Notes: generated by a model not told the origin, from the sequence alone. Positions 18,917 to 28,252 are shown, counted from the first letter of the stretch. The stretch: DNA of 32,936 bases from Clostridia bacterium (GCA_022790685.1 JAAVXQ010000115.1:1-32936), one strand, 5' to 3'. Translations and numbers: made by a program.

Positions 18917-19357
18917 ATGTTAAAAGAAAGATTGATGGAAGATTTAAAAACGTCCATGAGAGAAAAAAACGAAATAAGAAAAAATACTGTACAAATGGTT
19001 AGAGCAGCTATTTTACAAATAGAGAAAGATAAAGCAATAGAAGTTCAAGATGAAAAAATAATAGAAATAATTGCCAAAGAGGTAAAATCTAAAAAAGATG
19101 CTTTAGAAGATTTTAAAAAAGCAGAAAGAGAAGATTTAATAGAGCAAACAAATCAAGAAATTTCTATACTTCAAGAATATTTGCCAAAACAATTAAGTTA
19201 TGAAGAGCTAAAAGAAAAAATATCTAATATAATATCACAAGTTGGTGCAACTTCAATAAAAGATATGGGAACTGTTATGAAAGAAGCTAAAGCGCAAATA
19301 GGTGCTAGTGCAGATGGAAAAACAATTAATGAAGTTGTAAAAGAACTTTTAAATTAA
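18917..19357 (+). CDS. yqeY: GatB/YqeY domain-containing protein
   Basis: 146 aa; LKERLMEDLKTSMREKNEIRKNTVQMVRAAI, LQEYLPKQLS, GTVMKEAKAQIGASADGKTINEVVKELL. Confidence 0.92.
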   Translation: MLKERLMEDLKTSMREKNEIRKNTVQMVRAAILQIEKDKAIEVQDEKIIEIIAKEVKSKKDALEDFKKAEREDLIEQTNQEISILQEYLPKQLSYEELKEKISNIISQVGATSIKDMGTVMKEAKAQIGASADGKTINEVVKELLN

Positions 19358-19380
19358 AAAATTAATTTTGGTAAAATACA

Positions 19381-21288
19381 ATGAATTATAAAATAACTAA
19401 TGGTTCTGTAACATATGGTGCGGAGACAATTTTAGAGCAAATAGATTTTGAAGTAAAAGATAAACAAAAGATTGCAATTGTAGGTAGAAATGGTTGTGGT
19501 AAGTCAACACTTTTAAAAGCTCTTACAGATAATGAAATTTTATCAGAAGGAATTGGAGAAGAAAAATTTAATATTTATAAAGAAGGAACTATTAATTTTG
19601 GATATTTAAAACAAATAGATTTTGAAGATGAAAATATTACAATGCTAGAAGAAATATTAAAAGTATATAGTAATATTATTATGCTGGAAAAGAAAATGGA
19701 AGATCTAGTATTAAAAATGCAAATAGATAGTGATTTTGGAAGAGTAGAAGATGCAAAAGATTTTGCAAAAATACAAGAAAGATATGAATTTTTAGGTGGA
19801 TATTTATATAAAAAAGAATATGAAACAGCTATAAGTAAATTTGGTTTTAAAAATGAAGATAAAACTAAAAAGCTGAGTGAATTTTCTGGGGGACAAAGAA
19901 CAAAAATTGCTTTTATAAAACTTTTGCTTAGTAAACCAGACATATTACTTCTAGACGAACCTACTAATCATTTAGATATTGTTACTATAGAATGGCTGGA
20001 AAGTTATTTGAAAAATTATTCAAAAGCAGTAGTAATAGTTTCTCATGACAGGATGTTTTTAAATAAAATTGTAGATGTAGTTTATGAAATTGAATATGGA
20101 GGAATTACAAAATATTCTGGAAATTATGATTTTTTTGAAAAACAAAAAAGAATAAATTATGAAAAACAACTTAAGGATTATGAGTTTCAACAAAAAGAAA
20201 TTAAAAGACTGCAAGCAATATGTGATAGATTTAAATATAAGCCATCAAAAGCAAAAATGGCAATGTCTAAATTAAAACAAATTGAAAGAATGGTAAAGCT
20301 AGAAGAACCAAACAGATATGATTTAAGAACATTTAAAACTAATTTCAAACCTAATAAACAAACTGGAAATTTTGTTTTAAAAGCAGATTCTTTGGAAATT
20401 GGATATAAAAATGTTATTTCAAAGGTAGACTTTGAGATCTATAAAGGACAAAGACTAGGAATTATAGGTGCAAATGGAACTGGAAAATCTACATTGTTAA
20501 AAACTATAGTAGGAAAATTACCAGCAATAAAAGGAAACATAGAATTTGGAACAAATGTAGAAATAGGATATTTTGATCAACAAATGGCAGAACTAAATTT
20601 AGATAAAACAATATATGATGATTTTTATGACGAATTTCCTAAAGCAACTGTTACAGAAGTTAGAAATTCTTTAGCTGCTTTTATGTTTTATGGTGAAGAT
20701 GTGTTTAAGAAAGTAAATATGCTTTCTGGAGGAGAAAAAGTAAGGCTAGCCTTGTGCAAGATACTAAAAAAAGGACCGAATTTTTTAATTTTAGATGAGC
20801 CAACTAATCATATGGATATTATAGGAAAAGAAAGCTTAGAAAATTTACTTAAAGAATATGAAGGAACAATTATATTTGTATCACATGATAGATTTTTTAT
20901 AAAAAAAGTTTCTGATTCGATTTTAGCTTTTGAGAATAATAAAGTAACCTTTTATAGATATGGATATGAAGAATATCTTGAAAAAAGAGAAACTCTATTA
21001 GAAGAAAGAAAAAATGAAATTTCAGAAAAGAAACCATTAAAAACTTATAGCAATCCATTAAAAGAAAAATCAAGATTAGAAAGACTTTTAAAAAAAGCTG
21101 AAGATGATATAACAGCAAAAGAAAACAAGGTATTTGAATATAAAAAGGCGTTAACAAAAGAAGAAATATATTCTGATTATATAAAGGTAACTGAAATACA
21201 GACAGAAATTGAGCAACTAAATAAACAAATAGAAAATGATATTTTAAAATGGGAACAAATACAAGATGAGATTAATAATATAAACTAA
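19381..21288 (+). CDS. ABC-F family ATP-binding protein
   Basis: 635 aa; two NBDs (GRNGCGKSTLL / GANGTGKSTLL), LSEFSGGQRTK and LSGGEKVRLAL, LLLDEPTNHLDI and LILDEPTNHMDI, no TM segments. Confidence 0.94.
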   Translation: MNYKITNGSVTYGAETILEQIDFEVKDKQKIAIVGRNGCGKSTLLKALTDNEILSEGIGEEKFNIYKEGTINFGYLKQIDFEDENITMLEEILKVYSNIIMLEKKMEDLVLKMQIDSDFGRVEDAKDFAKIQERYEFLGGYLYKKEYETAISKFGFKNEDKTKKLSEFSGGQRTKIAFIKLLLSKPDILLLDEPTNHLDIVTIEWLESYLKNYSKAVVIVSHDRMFLNKIVDVVYEIEYGGITKYSGNYDFFEKQKRINYEKQLKDYEFQQKEIKRLQAICDRFKYKPSKAKMAMSKLKQIERMVKLEEPNRYDLRTFKTNFKPNKQTGNFVLKADSLEIGYKNVISKVDFEIYKGQRLGIIGANGTGKSTLLKTIVGKLPAIKGNIEFGTNVEIGYFDQQMAELNLDKTIYDDFYDEFPKATVTEVRNSLAAFMFYGEDVFKKVNMLSGGEKVRLALCKILKKGPNFLILDEPTNHMDIIGKESLENLLKEYEGTIIFVSHDRFFIKKVSDSILAFENNKVTFYRYGYEEYLEKRETLLEERKNEISEKKPLKTYSNPLKEKSRLERLLKKAEDDITAKENKVFEYKKALTKEEIYSDYIKVTEIQTEIEQLNKQIENDILKWEQIQDEINNIN

Positions 21289-21352
21289 TATTGAAAAAAA
21301 TTAAGCTTTATGTTATATTACATAAATAAAACGTATAGGAGGAAATTTAAAA

Positions 21353-21796
21353 TTGGAAAATTTTGCAGAAGAAGATTGTATAAGCCTTATTTGTAATGGA
21401 GAATTTGATGCATTACCAGGTTATTCAATAGGAGAACTATTTGAAGGATTTTTTGATAATATTAATTATAATGTAATAAAAGAAGATGAAATTTACGTTG
21501 ATTTTACAGGTGAAGCAACCTGTGATGAAAAACCTTGTTTAGTTTTAATAAGATTTAAGGTAGAAGATGGACTAGAAAACTTTGAAATTGTTGAAGTAAA
21601 AGTTAATGGAGAAATTTTAGTAGAAGAGGAAATATTAGATTTATTAGAAGATATAGCATATGTTGCAGGAGCAGTAATTGATGATGAGTGCGATGATGAC
21701 GATTGTGAACACTGCTCATCTCACCACCACTGTCATGACAATGATTGTGAAGACGACGAAGATTTTGACGATTATTATGAAGATGATGAAGAATAA
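21353..21796 (+). CDS. hypothetical acidic protein with a Cys/His/Asp-rich C-terminal tail
   Basis: TTG start with RBS aggagg; tail DDECDDDDCEHCSSHHHCHDNDCEDDEDFDDYYEDDEE. Confidence 0.75.
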   Translation: MENFAEEDCISLICNGEFDALPGYSIGELFEGFFDNINYNVIKEDEIYVDFTGEATCDEKPCLVLIRFKVEDGLENFEIVEVKVNGEILVEEEILDLLEDIAYVAGAVIDDECDDDDCEHCSSHHHCHDNDCEDDEDFDDYYEDDEE

Positions 21797-21901
21797 AAAA
21801 ATATAAAACATTAATTTAAGAAGACCTCAAAAATATATTAGAAAATGTTCACATAAAGGAAGTTTTATAAATAATATATATAATAAAGGAGGAGAAAATT
21901 A

Positions 21902-22057
21902 ATGTTTTTTTGTAAATTTAAAAAAGTAATAGCAGGAATATGCATAGGTTTTGGTATAGGAATGCTGCTTATTTTGTTTCTTCCTCCAGTAGCTTGGCTT
22001 ACATTAATTGCTATAGCCTTAGTTATAAGTGGAATAAAAACTTTATTTAAAAAATAA
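21902..22057 (+). CDS. small hydrophobic membrane protein (51 aa)
   Basis: RBS aaaggaggag; MFFCKFKKVIAGICIGFGIGMLLILFLPPVAWLTLIAIALVISGIKTLFKK*. Below the ORF track's size limit. Confidence 0.7.
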   Translation: MFFCKFKKVIAGICIGFGIGMLLILFLPPVAWLTLIAIALVISGIKTLFKK

Positions 22058-22075
22058 AAAGGAGGGAGAAAATAT

Positions 22076-22153
22076 ATGACAATAGTTGTAAAGAAAGTAC
22101 CTAAATTTTTAAGAGGATTTGTTAAATTTATATTTGGAATAAAAAATACATAA
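22076..22153 (+). CDS. spoVM: SpoVM-like stage V sporulation mini-protein (25 aa)
   Basis: RBS aaggaggg; MTIVVKKVPKFLRGFVKFIFGIKNT*, similar to B. subtilis SpoVM as recalled (MKFYTIKLPKFLGGIVRAMLGSFRKD), sharing the K-x-PKFL-x-G-x-V-x-x-x-x-G pattern. Confidence 0.82.
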   Translation: MTIVVKKVPKFLRGFVKFIFGIKNT

Positions 22154-22173
22154 CAAAAATGCTTATGAAAAAT

Positions 22174-22228
22174 AAAAGTGCTGGAGAAATATAAGATTTT
22201 TATATTTTTCTAACACTTTTATTTTTTT
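22174..22228 (+). terminator. rho-independent terminator
   Basis: AAAAGTGctggagaaatata...tatatttttctaaCACTTTT then ATTTTTTT; imperfect stem. Confidence 0.65.
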
Positions 22229-22277
22229 ATAACATAAATGTAAATATTAAAACATTTTAATTAATATAAAAATAGTA

Positions 22278-22310
22278 TGAAAAAAGGAATACCTTTAAAA
22301 GTATTCCGAA
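22278..22310 (-). terminator. terminator of rpmB
   Basis: On the minus strand GGAATAC...GTATTCC (22286-22292 / 22301-22307) followed by T6, just after the rpmB stop. Confidence 0.75.
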
Positions 22311-22315
22311 ATTTA

Positions 22316-22516
22316 TTAGTTAGCTCTTTGAACTTTTCCAGAACGTAAACATTTAGCACAAACTGAAACTCTTTTTGGTTCACCATTAATTAGAGTTTTT
22401 ACTGTTCTTAAATTAGGTTTTACTGTTCTAGTTGTTCTTTTACTTATATGTGAACGTGTTATACTAAGTTGTTTTCCAAATGATGTTTCTTTTCCACAAA
22501 ATGCGCATTTTGCCAT
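22316..22516 (-). CDS. rpmB: 50S ribosomal protein L28
   Basis: MAKCAFCGKETSFGKQLSITRSHISKRTTRTVKPNLRTVKTLINGEPKRVSVCAKCLRSGKVQRAN; start at 22516 with RBS ggaggtg, not the longer track ORF. Confidence 0.95.
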   Translation of the reverse strand: MAKCAFCGKETSFGKQLSITRSHISKRTTRTVKPNLRTVKTLINGEPKRVSVCAKCLRSGKVQRAN

Positions 22517-22652
22517 ATCTAAAGCACCTCCATTTAATTTAATAAACTGACTATTAATTAGTCTAACATAATTTTTATAAAAAAACAAGAGTTTTTTGTA
22601 AAAAATAAATATAAAATTTACTCTATAATATTTTTTAAAGCAAAGTCTAGTA

Positions 22653-22682
22653 TTGACTTTTAATAGTAGAGTATTGTATAAT
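22653..22682 (+). promoter_or_regulatory. sigma-A-type promoter for the 22719 ORF
   Basis: TTGACT (22653-22658), 18 nt, TATAAT (22677-22682). Confidence 0.6.
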
Positions 22683-22718
22683 TAATATGTTAATTATATT
22701 TAAAGGAAAGGAGAAAAA

Positions 22719-23006
22719 ATGTTAGCTAAAATTTGGAAAAAAGTATTGCTTGCAATATGTATACTTGCATGTTTGTTTAATGTAACATCAAAATTAGTAA
22801 ATAAAAAATCTTTACAAGCTAATTTAGATAGTATTAAAGACGGAATGAGTATAAGTGATATGTTAAAGAGTTTTGAAGAAAAGGATAAATCAAATTTAGA
22901 AATAGAACGTGCGGAAAAAGAACATTTAATTACTCCTAATAATATTATAGAAGAAACAAATACTATAGAAAATGATAATGATAATGGTTATGTTATAATA
23001 TATTAA
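22719..23006 (+). CDS. hypothetical protein with an N-terminal membrane segment
   Basis: 95 aa; RBS aaaggagaaaaa, hydrophobic KVLLAICILACLFNV. Confidence 0.7.
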   Translation: MLAKIWKKVLLAICILACLFNVTSKLVNKKSLQANLDSIKDGMSISDMLKSFEEKDKSNLEIERAEKEHLITPNNIIEETNTIENDNDNGYVIIY

Positions 23007-23084
23007 AAAATACTTGCATTATAAATGTAAATATGATATCATATTTAAGATTGTTTTATAAAGATAAAGAAAGAGGTGAATTGC

Positions 23085-23282
23085 ATGAAAACAGAAATAC
23101 AACCAAATTATGTAGAGTCTAAAATAGTTTGTGCATGTGGAAATGTAATAGAAACAAATTCAACTAAACCAGAGATGAAGGTGGATGTTTGTTCAAAATG
23201 TCATCCATATTGGACAGGAAGCTTAAAGCAAAATACTACAGGTGGTAGAGCAGATAGATTTAAGAAAAAATATGGAATATAA
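23085..23282 (+). CDS. rpmE: 50S ribosomal protein L31, zinc-binding type
   Basis: MKTEIQPNYVESKIVCACGNVIETNSTKPEMKVDVCSKCHPYWTGSLKQNTTGGRADRFKKKYGI; CxC...CxxC. Start at 23085 after RBS aagaggtg. Confidence 0.95.
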   Translation: MKTEIQPNYVESKIVCACGNVIETNSTKPEMKVDVCSKCHPYWTGSLKQNTTGGRADRFKKKYGI

Positions 23283-23297
23283 TAGTATTTTATATAT

Positions 23298-23357
23298 AAA
23301 AAGTCCTAAGACTTCTTTAAAAATAATTATGTTTTAAGGAAATCTTAGGACTTTTTG
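23298..23357 (+). terminator. rho-independent terminator after rpmE
   Basis: AAAAAGTCCTAAGA ... TCTTAGGACTTTTT. Confidence 0.8.
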
Positions 23358-23479
23358 TTTAAGAAAGATAAATTGATTATATTTAAATACAAATAATTCA
23401 TGGAGAAAATTAATTGACTATAGGTATAATAAATGTTAGAATATTTTTTAGATATATACTAAAGTAAGGAGACAAACCT

Positions 23480-23857
23480 ATGATAAAAAATAGTAATGGT
23501 ATAACATTAGTTGCAGTTATTGTAACAATAATAGTAATGTTAATATTAGTGTCAGTCACAATAAGCATTACTACGAATGATAATATAATAAGTAAAACTA
23601 ATGATGCAAAATTTAAAACAGAAGTTTCAAAAATTTTAGAACAATGGAACATGGACAAGGCCAAATTAGAGATGAAAGATGTATCTTACAAGGATATGAA
23701 TTATGATTTAAAAGATGCATTAAAAAATTATAAAGTTACTGATGAGTTTGATAAAAAATTAAAAATAAATAAAGGTGAAATGGTATATTTAAGAGATAAT
23801 TGCTCAAAACAAGAAAAAGATATTTTTGAAAGTATGCAAATATATTCATTATATTAA
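23480..23857 (+). CDS. type IV pilin/pseudopilin-like protein
   Basis: 125 aa; prepilin-like N-terminus SNGITLVAVIVTIIVMLILVSVTI followed by a soluble domain. Confidence 0.7.
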   Translation: MIKNSNGITLVAVIVTIIVMLILVSVTISITTNDNIISKTNDAKFKTEVSKILEQWNMDKAKLEMKDVSYKDMNYDLKDALKNYKVTDEFDKKLKINKGEMVYLRDNCSKQEKDIFESMQIYSLY

Positions 23858-23859
23858 TA

Positions 23860-23907
23860 AAAAATAAAGGCATTTAAAATTTATATTTAAAGTGCCTTTA
23901 TTTTTTA
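23860..23907. terminator. bidirectional terminator between convergent genes
   Basis: AAAGGCA-TTTAAA ... TTTAAA-g-TGCCTTT, A-rich on the left and T-rich on the right. Confidence 0.75.
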
Positions 23908-23925
23908 GTTAAATTAAAATTATCA

Positions 23926-25137
23926 TTATTTCCTAAATAGATTAAACCAATTATTTAAATTGTGTGAAAACATGTTAATTATTCCAACTTTTTCTATATC
24001 TTTTTCTGCAACTAAATTTACAGAAGATAGTAGATTTCCATTATCAGAATAATAATTAATGGTTCCTAAAACGTCACCTTTTTTAATTGGTGCAGACACA
24101 TTATCATTTAATACTAAATCTTGTTTTATATTAGAATTTTCATTTTTCTTTACAAGAGCACCACTGTTATTTTCAAACACAAGATTTACAGAAGATTCTG
24201 TACCTTTAGATATAGGTATAGCTTCAAAAGAATCATTTTTTTTGCAAAATGTTTCAAATTTATAAGTGCTAAAACCATAATCTAGTAATAGCTTAGCTTC
24301 AGAAAATCTTATTTTACTTGTAGGAGCTCTTAAAACTACAGCGATAAGTGATAAGTCATCTCTTGTAGCACTTGCAGACAAATTGTAAAGTGCTAAACTA
24401 GTAGAACCTGTTTTTAGTCCAGTAGCACCTTCATATGTTCTAATTAATTTATTTGTATTTACAAGTTCTGATTTATTGTCACGAAGAGAATCCATCCATA
24501 TAGTTGTAAATTTGGTTATATCTGGATGATTAACCAAAAGTTCACGTGACATTAGTGATATATCATAACTAGAAGTAACATGACCATCTTCGTCTATTCC
24601 GTGGCAATTTTTGAAAGTAGTATCTTTCATACCTAGAGCTTTTGCCTTTTCATTCATTTTATTTACAAACAATTCTTCACTTCCAGCTATACGTTCACTC
24701 ATAGCAACAGCACAGTCATTTGCAGATACTACACAAATAGCCTTTAGCATTTCTTCAACTGTAAGTTCTTCTCTAGTATCTAGCCATATTTGAGAACCAC
24801 CCATTTTGCTAGCTTTTTCACTACAAGAGACTTTATCTTGCATAGAAAGTTCTCCATTGTCTATTGCTTCCATAATAAGTAAAACTGTCATAATTTTAGT
24901 TACACTTGCAGGTCTTAGAATTTCATGAGAATTTTTTTCATATAAAACTGTTCCTGTAGTTTGCTCAATTAAAATTGCACTTTCTGACTCTATATTTAAA
25001 AAGTTATTTGCACTTTCTGCATTAACTTCAGTGGTGCCATCTTGATCCTTCCAAATTGGAATCTGAAAATATCCATATGTACCTAAATTAAAGCAAAAAA
25101 ATAAAATTAAAAATATTATACTTACTTTTTTTATCAT
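23926..25137 (-). CDS. D-alanyl-D-alanine carboxypeptidase (S11 family, DacF-like)
   Basis: 403 aa; signal segment, SVTKIMT (SxxK), SANDCAVAM (SxN), GLKTGST (KTG). Confidence 0.93.
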   Translation of the reverse strand: MIKKVSIIFLILFFCFNLGTYGYFQIPIWKDQDGTTEVNAESANNFLNIESESAILIEQTTGTVLYEKNSHEILRPASVTKIMTVLLIMEAIDNGELSMQDKVSCSEKASKMGGSQIWLDTREELTVEEMLKAICVVSANDCAVAMSERIAGSEELFVNKMNEKAKALGMKDTTFKNCHGIDEDGHVTSSYDISLMSRELLVNHPDITKFTTIWMDSLRDNKSELVNTNKLIRTYEGATGLKTGSTSLALYNLSASATRDDLSLIAVVLRAPTSKIRFSEAKLLLDYGFSTYKFETFCKKNDSFEAIPISKGTESSVNLVFENNSGALVKKNENSNIKQDLVLNDNVSAPIKKGDVLGTINYYSDNGNLLSSVNLVAEKDIEKVGIINMFSHNLNNWFNLFRK

Positions 25138-25288
25138 ATCTTTTCTCCAATCTTTACATTTCTTTTTAAAATATATGAAAGTAAATAGAAAATATAACAG
25201 ATAAAATAAAAAAGTAATTACTCATAAATAGTTTATTTTTCTTAAATAATGTGATAAAATCATTCCATAAAAATTTGGGGGAAAATAT

Positions 25289-26954
25289 ATGAAGAAAGTA
25301 GATTTAAGATACATATTAGGACCAGAAGAAGTGTTAGAAAAAGTAAAACAGTATTTTAATAAAGAAAGAAGATTTATTTTTATTTTTACATTTATTTTGG
25401 GAATATTAACACACTTTTTATTATTATCTAAAACCATTCTTAGTCAAGATGGATTATGGCATATTTTTCATTATACATCAGGAACATATGAAGCAACTTT
25501 AGGAAGATGGGGAATAGACTTTTTTGATTCACTTAGAAATGATATAGCACTTCCTTTTATAACTACATTAATTTCAATAATAATCATGGGATTTATAAAT
25601 ATTTTAATAATTGAAATTCTTGAAATAAAAAGTAAAGTTTCTAAAATAATATCAGCAATAACTGTAGTAGTTTCTCCAAGCTTATGCATGACGCTACTTT
25701 ATGCTTATACAGCTGATGTGTATTATTATGCTTGCTTTTTATCTGTTTTTACAGTATATGCATTTTATAGAATAAGAAATAAGAAATTAGGAACTATTTT
25801 AGGAATAATTTCTTTTATAATAACTCTATCTACATATCAAAGTTATATGGGTATAACTGTAGGACTTATTTTAATGATATCTATTAAAACTCTTCTTACA
25901 GAAAAAAAATCTACTATTAAAGTTATTAACGATATAGTCATTAAAGCAATAATACTTATAATATCAGCTATTTTATATTTTTTTATAACAATTGCTTTAT
26001 TAAAAATACTAAAATTGGATTTAGCACCATATGGTGGAGCAAATACAATATCTTTAAGTACAATATTTAAATCTATTATTGTATCAATAAAAAAAGCCTA
26101 TATTGGTTTTATAAAATATTTCTTTGCTGATGGAGTTGTTTTAAATAGAGCTTGGAAAAGAGATAAATTATTTTTAATATTTTTCGCTATAACAGCTATA
26201 GAAGCTATATTACTATTTATTAAAAATTTGATAGGAAATAAAGAGAAGAAAGAAGTTTTTATTAGATTTATTTTTTCTGGAGTTTTAGTACTTTGCTTAC
26301 CAATAGCACTAAATTTAGTTATTATAATAGCATCAGGAAACGAAATTTATTATTTGACTTCAACTCAAATGTTACTTATGATACCTTTTTCATTAATGCT
26401 TTTTGAATTAGTTCAAAAAGATGTCATAACTAATATTTTAAATTGGGGAGCAGTAGTAGTTTCTTTTATGATAATAACAACATATTTTATTTCTATATCT
26501 GTTACATATCAAACAGCTGAAATGGCATATGAACAAGCAAAAGCTATTTCTATTAGAGTATTAAATAGGATAGAAGAATGTCCTGGCTATAGAGCAGAAA
26601 TGCCAAAATTATTTGCTGGAATAGTAGATGATAATAACTTTCCAAAAGTTTTAGATATATATAATTATGCGATAACTAATAGTTTGAGAGGAACAATTTT
26701 TCACGGAACTTATTGGGGACAAGGTGCTACTTGGAATAGTTTTATGAATACTTTTCTACGGTACTAATATAAATTTTTGTGAAGATTATCAATATTATAC
26801 AATTATAAATTCAGAAGAGTTTAAGCAAATGGGAATCTTTCCTGCTGAAAATTCAGTAAAAATAATTAATAATGTTATGGTAGTGAAATTTTGCGAAAGC
26901 CCATCAGTGCCACCAATGTCGAGTAACTTAATAGAGCATGGTATATTTTACTAA
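25289..26954 (+). CDS. GtrII-like glucosyltransferase-domain membrane protein; needs a +1 shift at in-frame CGG 26759-26761
   Basis: Polytopic; LSQDGLWHIFHYTSGTYEATLGRWGIDFF... Near the C-terminus ...GQGATWNSFMNTFL | (skip C26759) GTNINFCEDYQYYTIINSEEFKQMGIFPAENSVKIINNVMVVKFCESPSVPPMSSNLIEHGIFY*. The standard frame ends at LRY*. Confidence 0.82.
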
Positions 26955-27047
26955 TATAAATATCTATTTTTAATCTTGTAATAAAAAATTTTTTTGATAT
27001 AATATAAAATGAAATATGAATAATAATAATTTGGGAGGATATGAAAA

Positions 27048-28190
27048 ATGAGTGTAAAAAAGGTTGCAATACTTACAAATGGTGGAGATGCTCCAGGATT
27101 AAATGCAGTAATAAGAGCAATTACAAAAACGGCTAGAACAAATGGGGTAGAATGTTATGGATTTATAGAAGGGTATAAAGGGTTATTAGAGAATAACTAC
27201 GTAAAACTTGACTTAGATTCTAACGCATCAGGATTACTTCATAGAGGAGGAACAATAATAGGAACTTCAAATAGTACAAATGTATTTAATTTTAAAGTTG
27301 TTAATGAAGATGGAAGCGTGGAATATAAAGATTTATCAGATGTTTGCGTACAAAATATAAAAAATGCAGGTTTTGATTGTATATTTACATTAGGAGGAGA
27401 TGGAACACAAAAATCAAGTAGAGATTTTTCTTTAAAAGGTGTTAATTGTATAGGTGTACCAAAGACTATTGATAATGATGTAGCACATACAGATATGACA
27501 TTTGGTTATAATACAGCTGTTTCAGTAGCTACTGAAGCTATTGATAGATTACATACAACAGCAGAATCACATCATAGAGTTATGGTATTAGAGGTTATGG
27601 GAAGATATGCTGGATGGATAGCTTTAGAGTCTGCAATAGCAGGAGGTGCAGATGTAGCACTTATACCAGAAATACCATATGATATTCATAAAGTAGTAGA
27701 AAAAATAAATGATAGAAAATCAAGAGGAAAAGAATTTACAATAGTTGTAACTTCAGAAGGTGCTAAACCTAGAGATGGCGAAATAGTTGTCAAAAAGACT
27801 TTGGATGATGGAAAAGGATTAGATAATATTAGACTTGGTGGTATTGGAGAAAAAATAGCAAATGATATAGAAGAATTAACAGGAATGGTTACTAGAAATA
27901 CTGTACTTGGATATGTTCAAAGAGGAGGAACTCCTTCTGCATTCGACAGAGTACTTTCTACTAAGTATGGAACAAAAGCGATGGAACTTGCAATGGAAGG
28001 AATATTTAATGTTCTTGTTAATTATAAAGATGGAAAAATGGGGTATGTTTCTTTAGAAGATGTAGTTGGAAATAATAAAGTGGTTGGAGCTGCTTCAGGA
28101 AACACTAAAGAATCTAATATAAGAACAATTAAAATGGATGATGATTTAATTAGAGTTGCAAAAGATTTAGGAATTTGCTTAGGAGACTAA
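27048..28190 (+). CDS. pfkA: 6-phosphofructokinase
   Basis: 380 aa; ILTNGGDAPGLNAVIRAI, TLGGDGTQKSS, PKTIDNDVAHTDMTFGYNTAV, MGRYAGWIAL, GYVQRGGTPSAFDRVL. Confidence 0.93.
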   Translation: MSVKKVAILTNGGDAPGLNAVIRAITKTARTNGVECYGFIEGYKGLLENNYVKLDLDSNASGLLHRGGTIIGTSNSTNVFNFKVVNEDGSVEYKDLSDVCVQNIKNAGFDCIFTLGGDGTQKSSRDFSLKGVNCIGVPKTIDNDVAHTDMTFGYNTAVSVATEAIDRLHTTAESHHRVMVLEVMGRYAGWIALESAIAGGADVALIPEIPYDIHKVVEKINDRKSRGKEFTIVVTSEGAKPRDGEIVVKKTLDDGKGLDNIRLGGIGEKIANDIEELTGMVTRNTVLGYVQRGGTPSAFDRVLSTKYGTKAMELAMEGIFNVLVNYKDGKMGYVSLEDVVGNNKVVGAASGNTKESNIRTIKMDDDLIRVAKDLGICLGD

Positions 28191-28211
28191 AGATTATATT
28201 TAAAGATTAAG

Positions 28212-28252
28212 AAGAGACTTTTATAATAGAGTATTAAGAAAAGTCTCTTTTA
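28212..28252 (+). terminator. rho-independent terminator after pfkA
   Basis: AAGAGACTTTT (28212-28222) / AAAAGTCTCTT (28239-28249) then TT. Confidence 0.75.

Noticed and set aside
23410-23664. Minus ORF overlapping the pilin-like gene
   Set aside because: Antisense to a coherent prepilin-like protein with RBS.
9061-26761. Sequencing or assembly error adding a C before GG
   Set aside because: Not fully excludable without reads. However, indel errors usually track homopolymers, and these sites mostly do not. An error process would not spare the many out-of-frame CGG contexts while accounting for every in-frame CGG.
9061-26761. prfB/dnaX-type programmed frameshifting with a slippery motif or internal Shine-Dalgarno
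   Set aside because: No common slippery heptamer, no stop codon in the A site, and no consistent SD-like element or downstream hairpin. The only shared element is the CGG codon.
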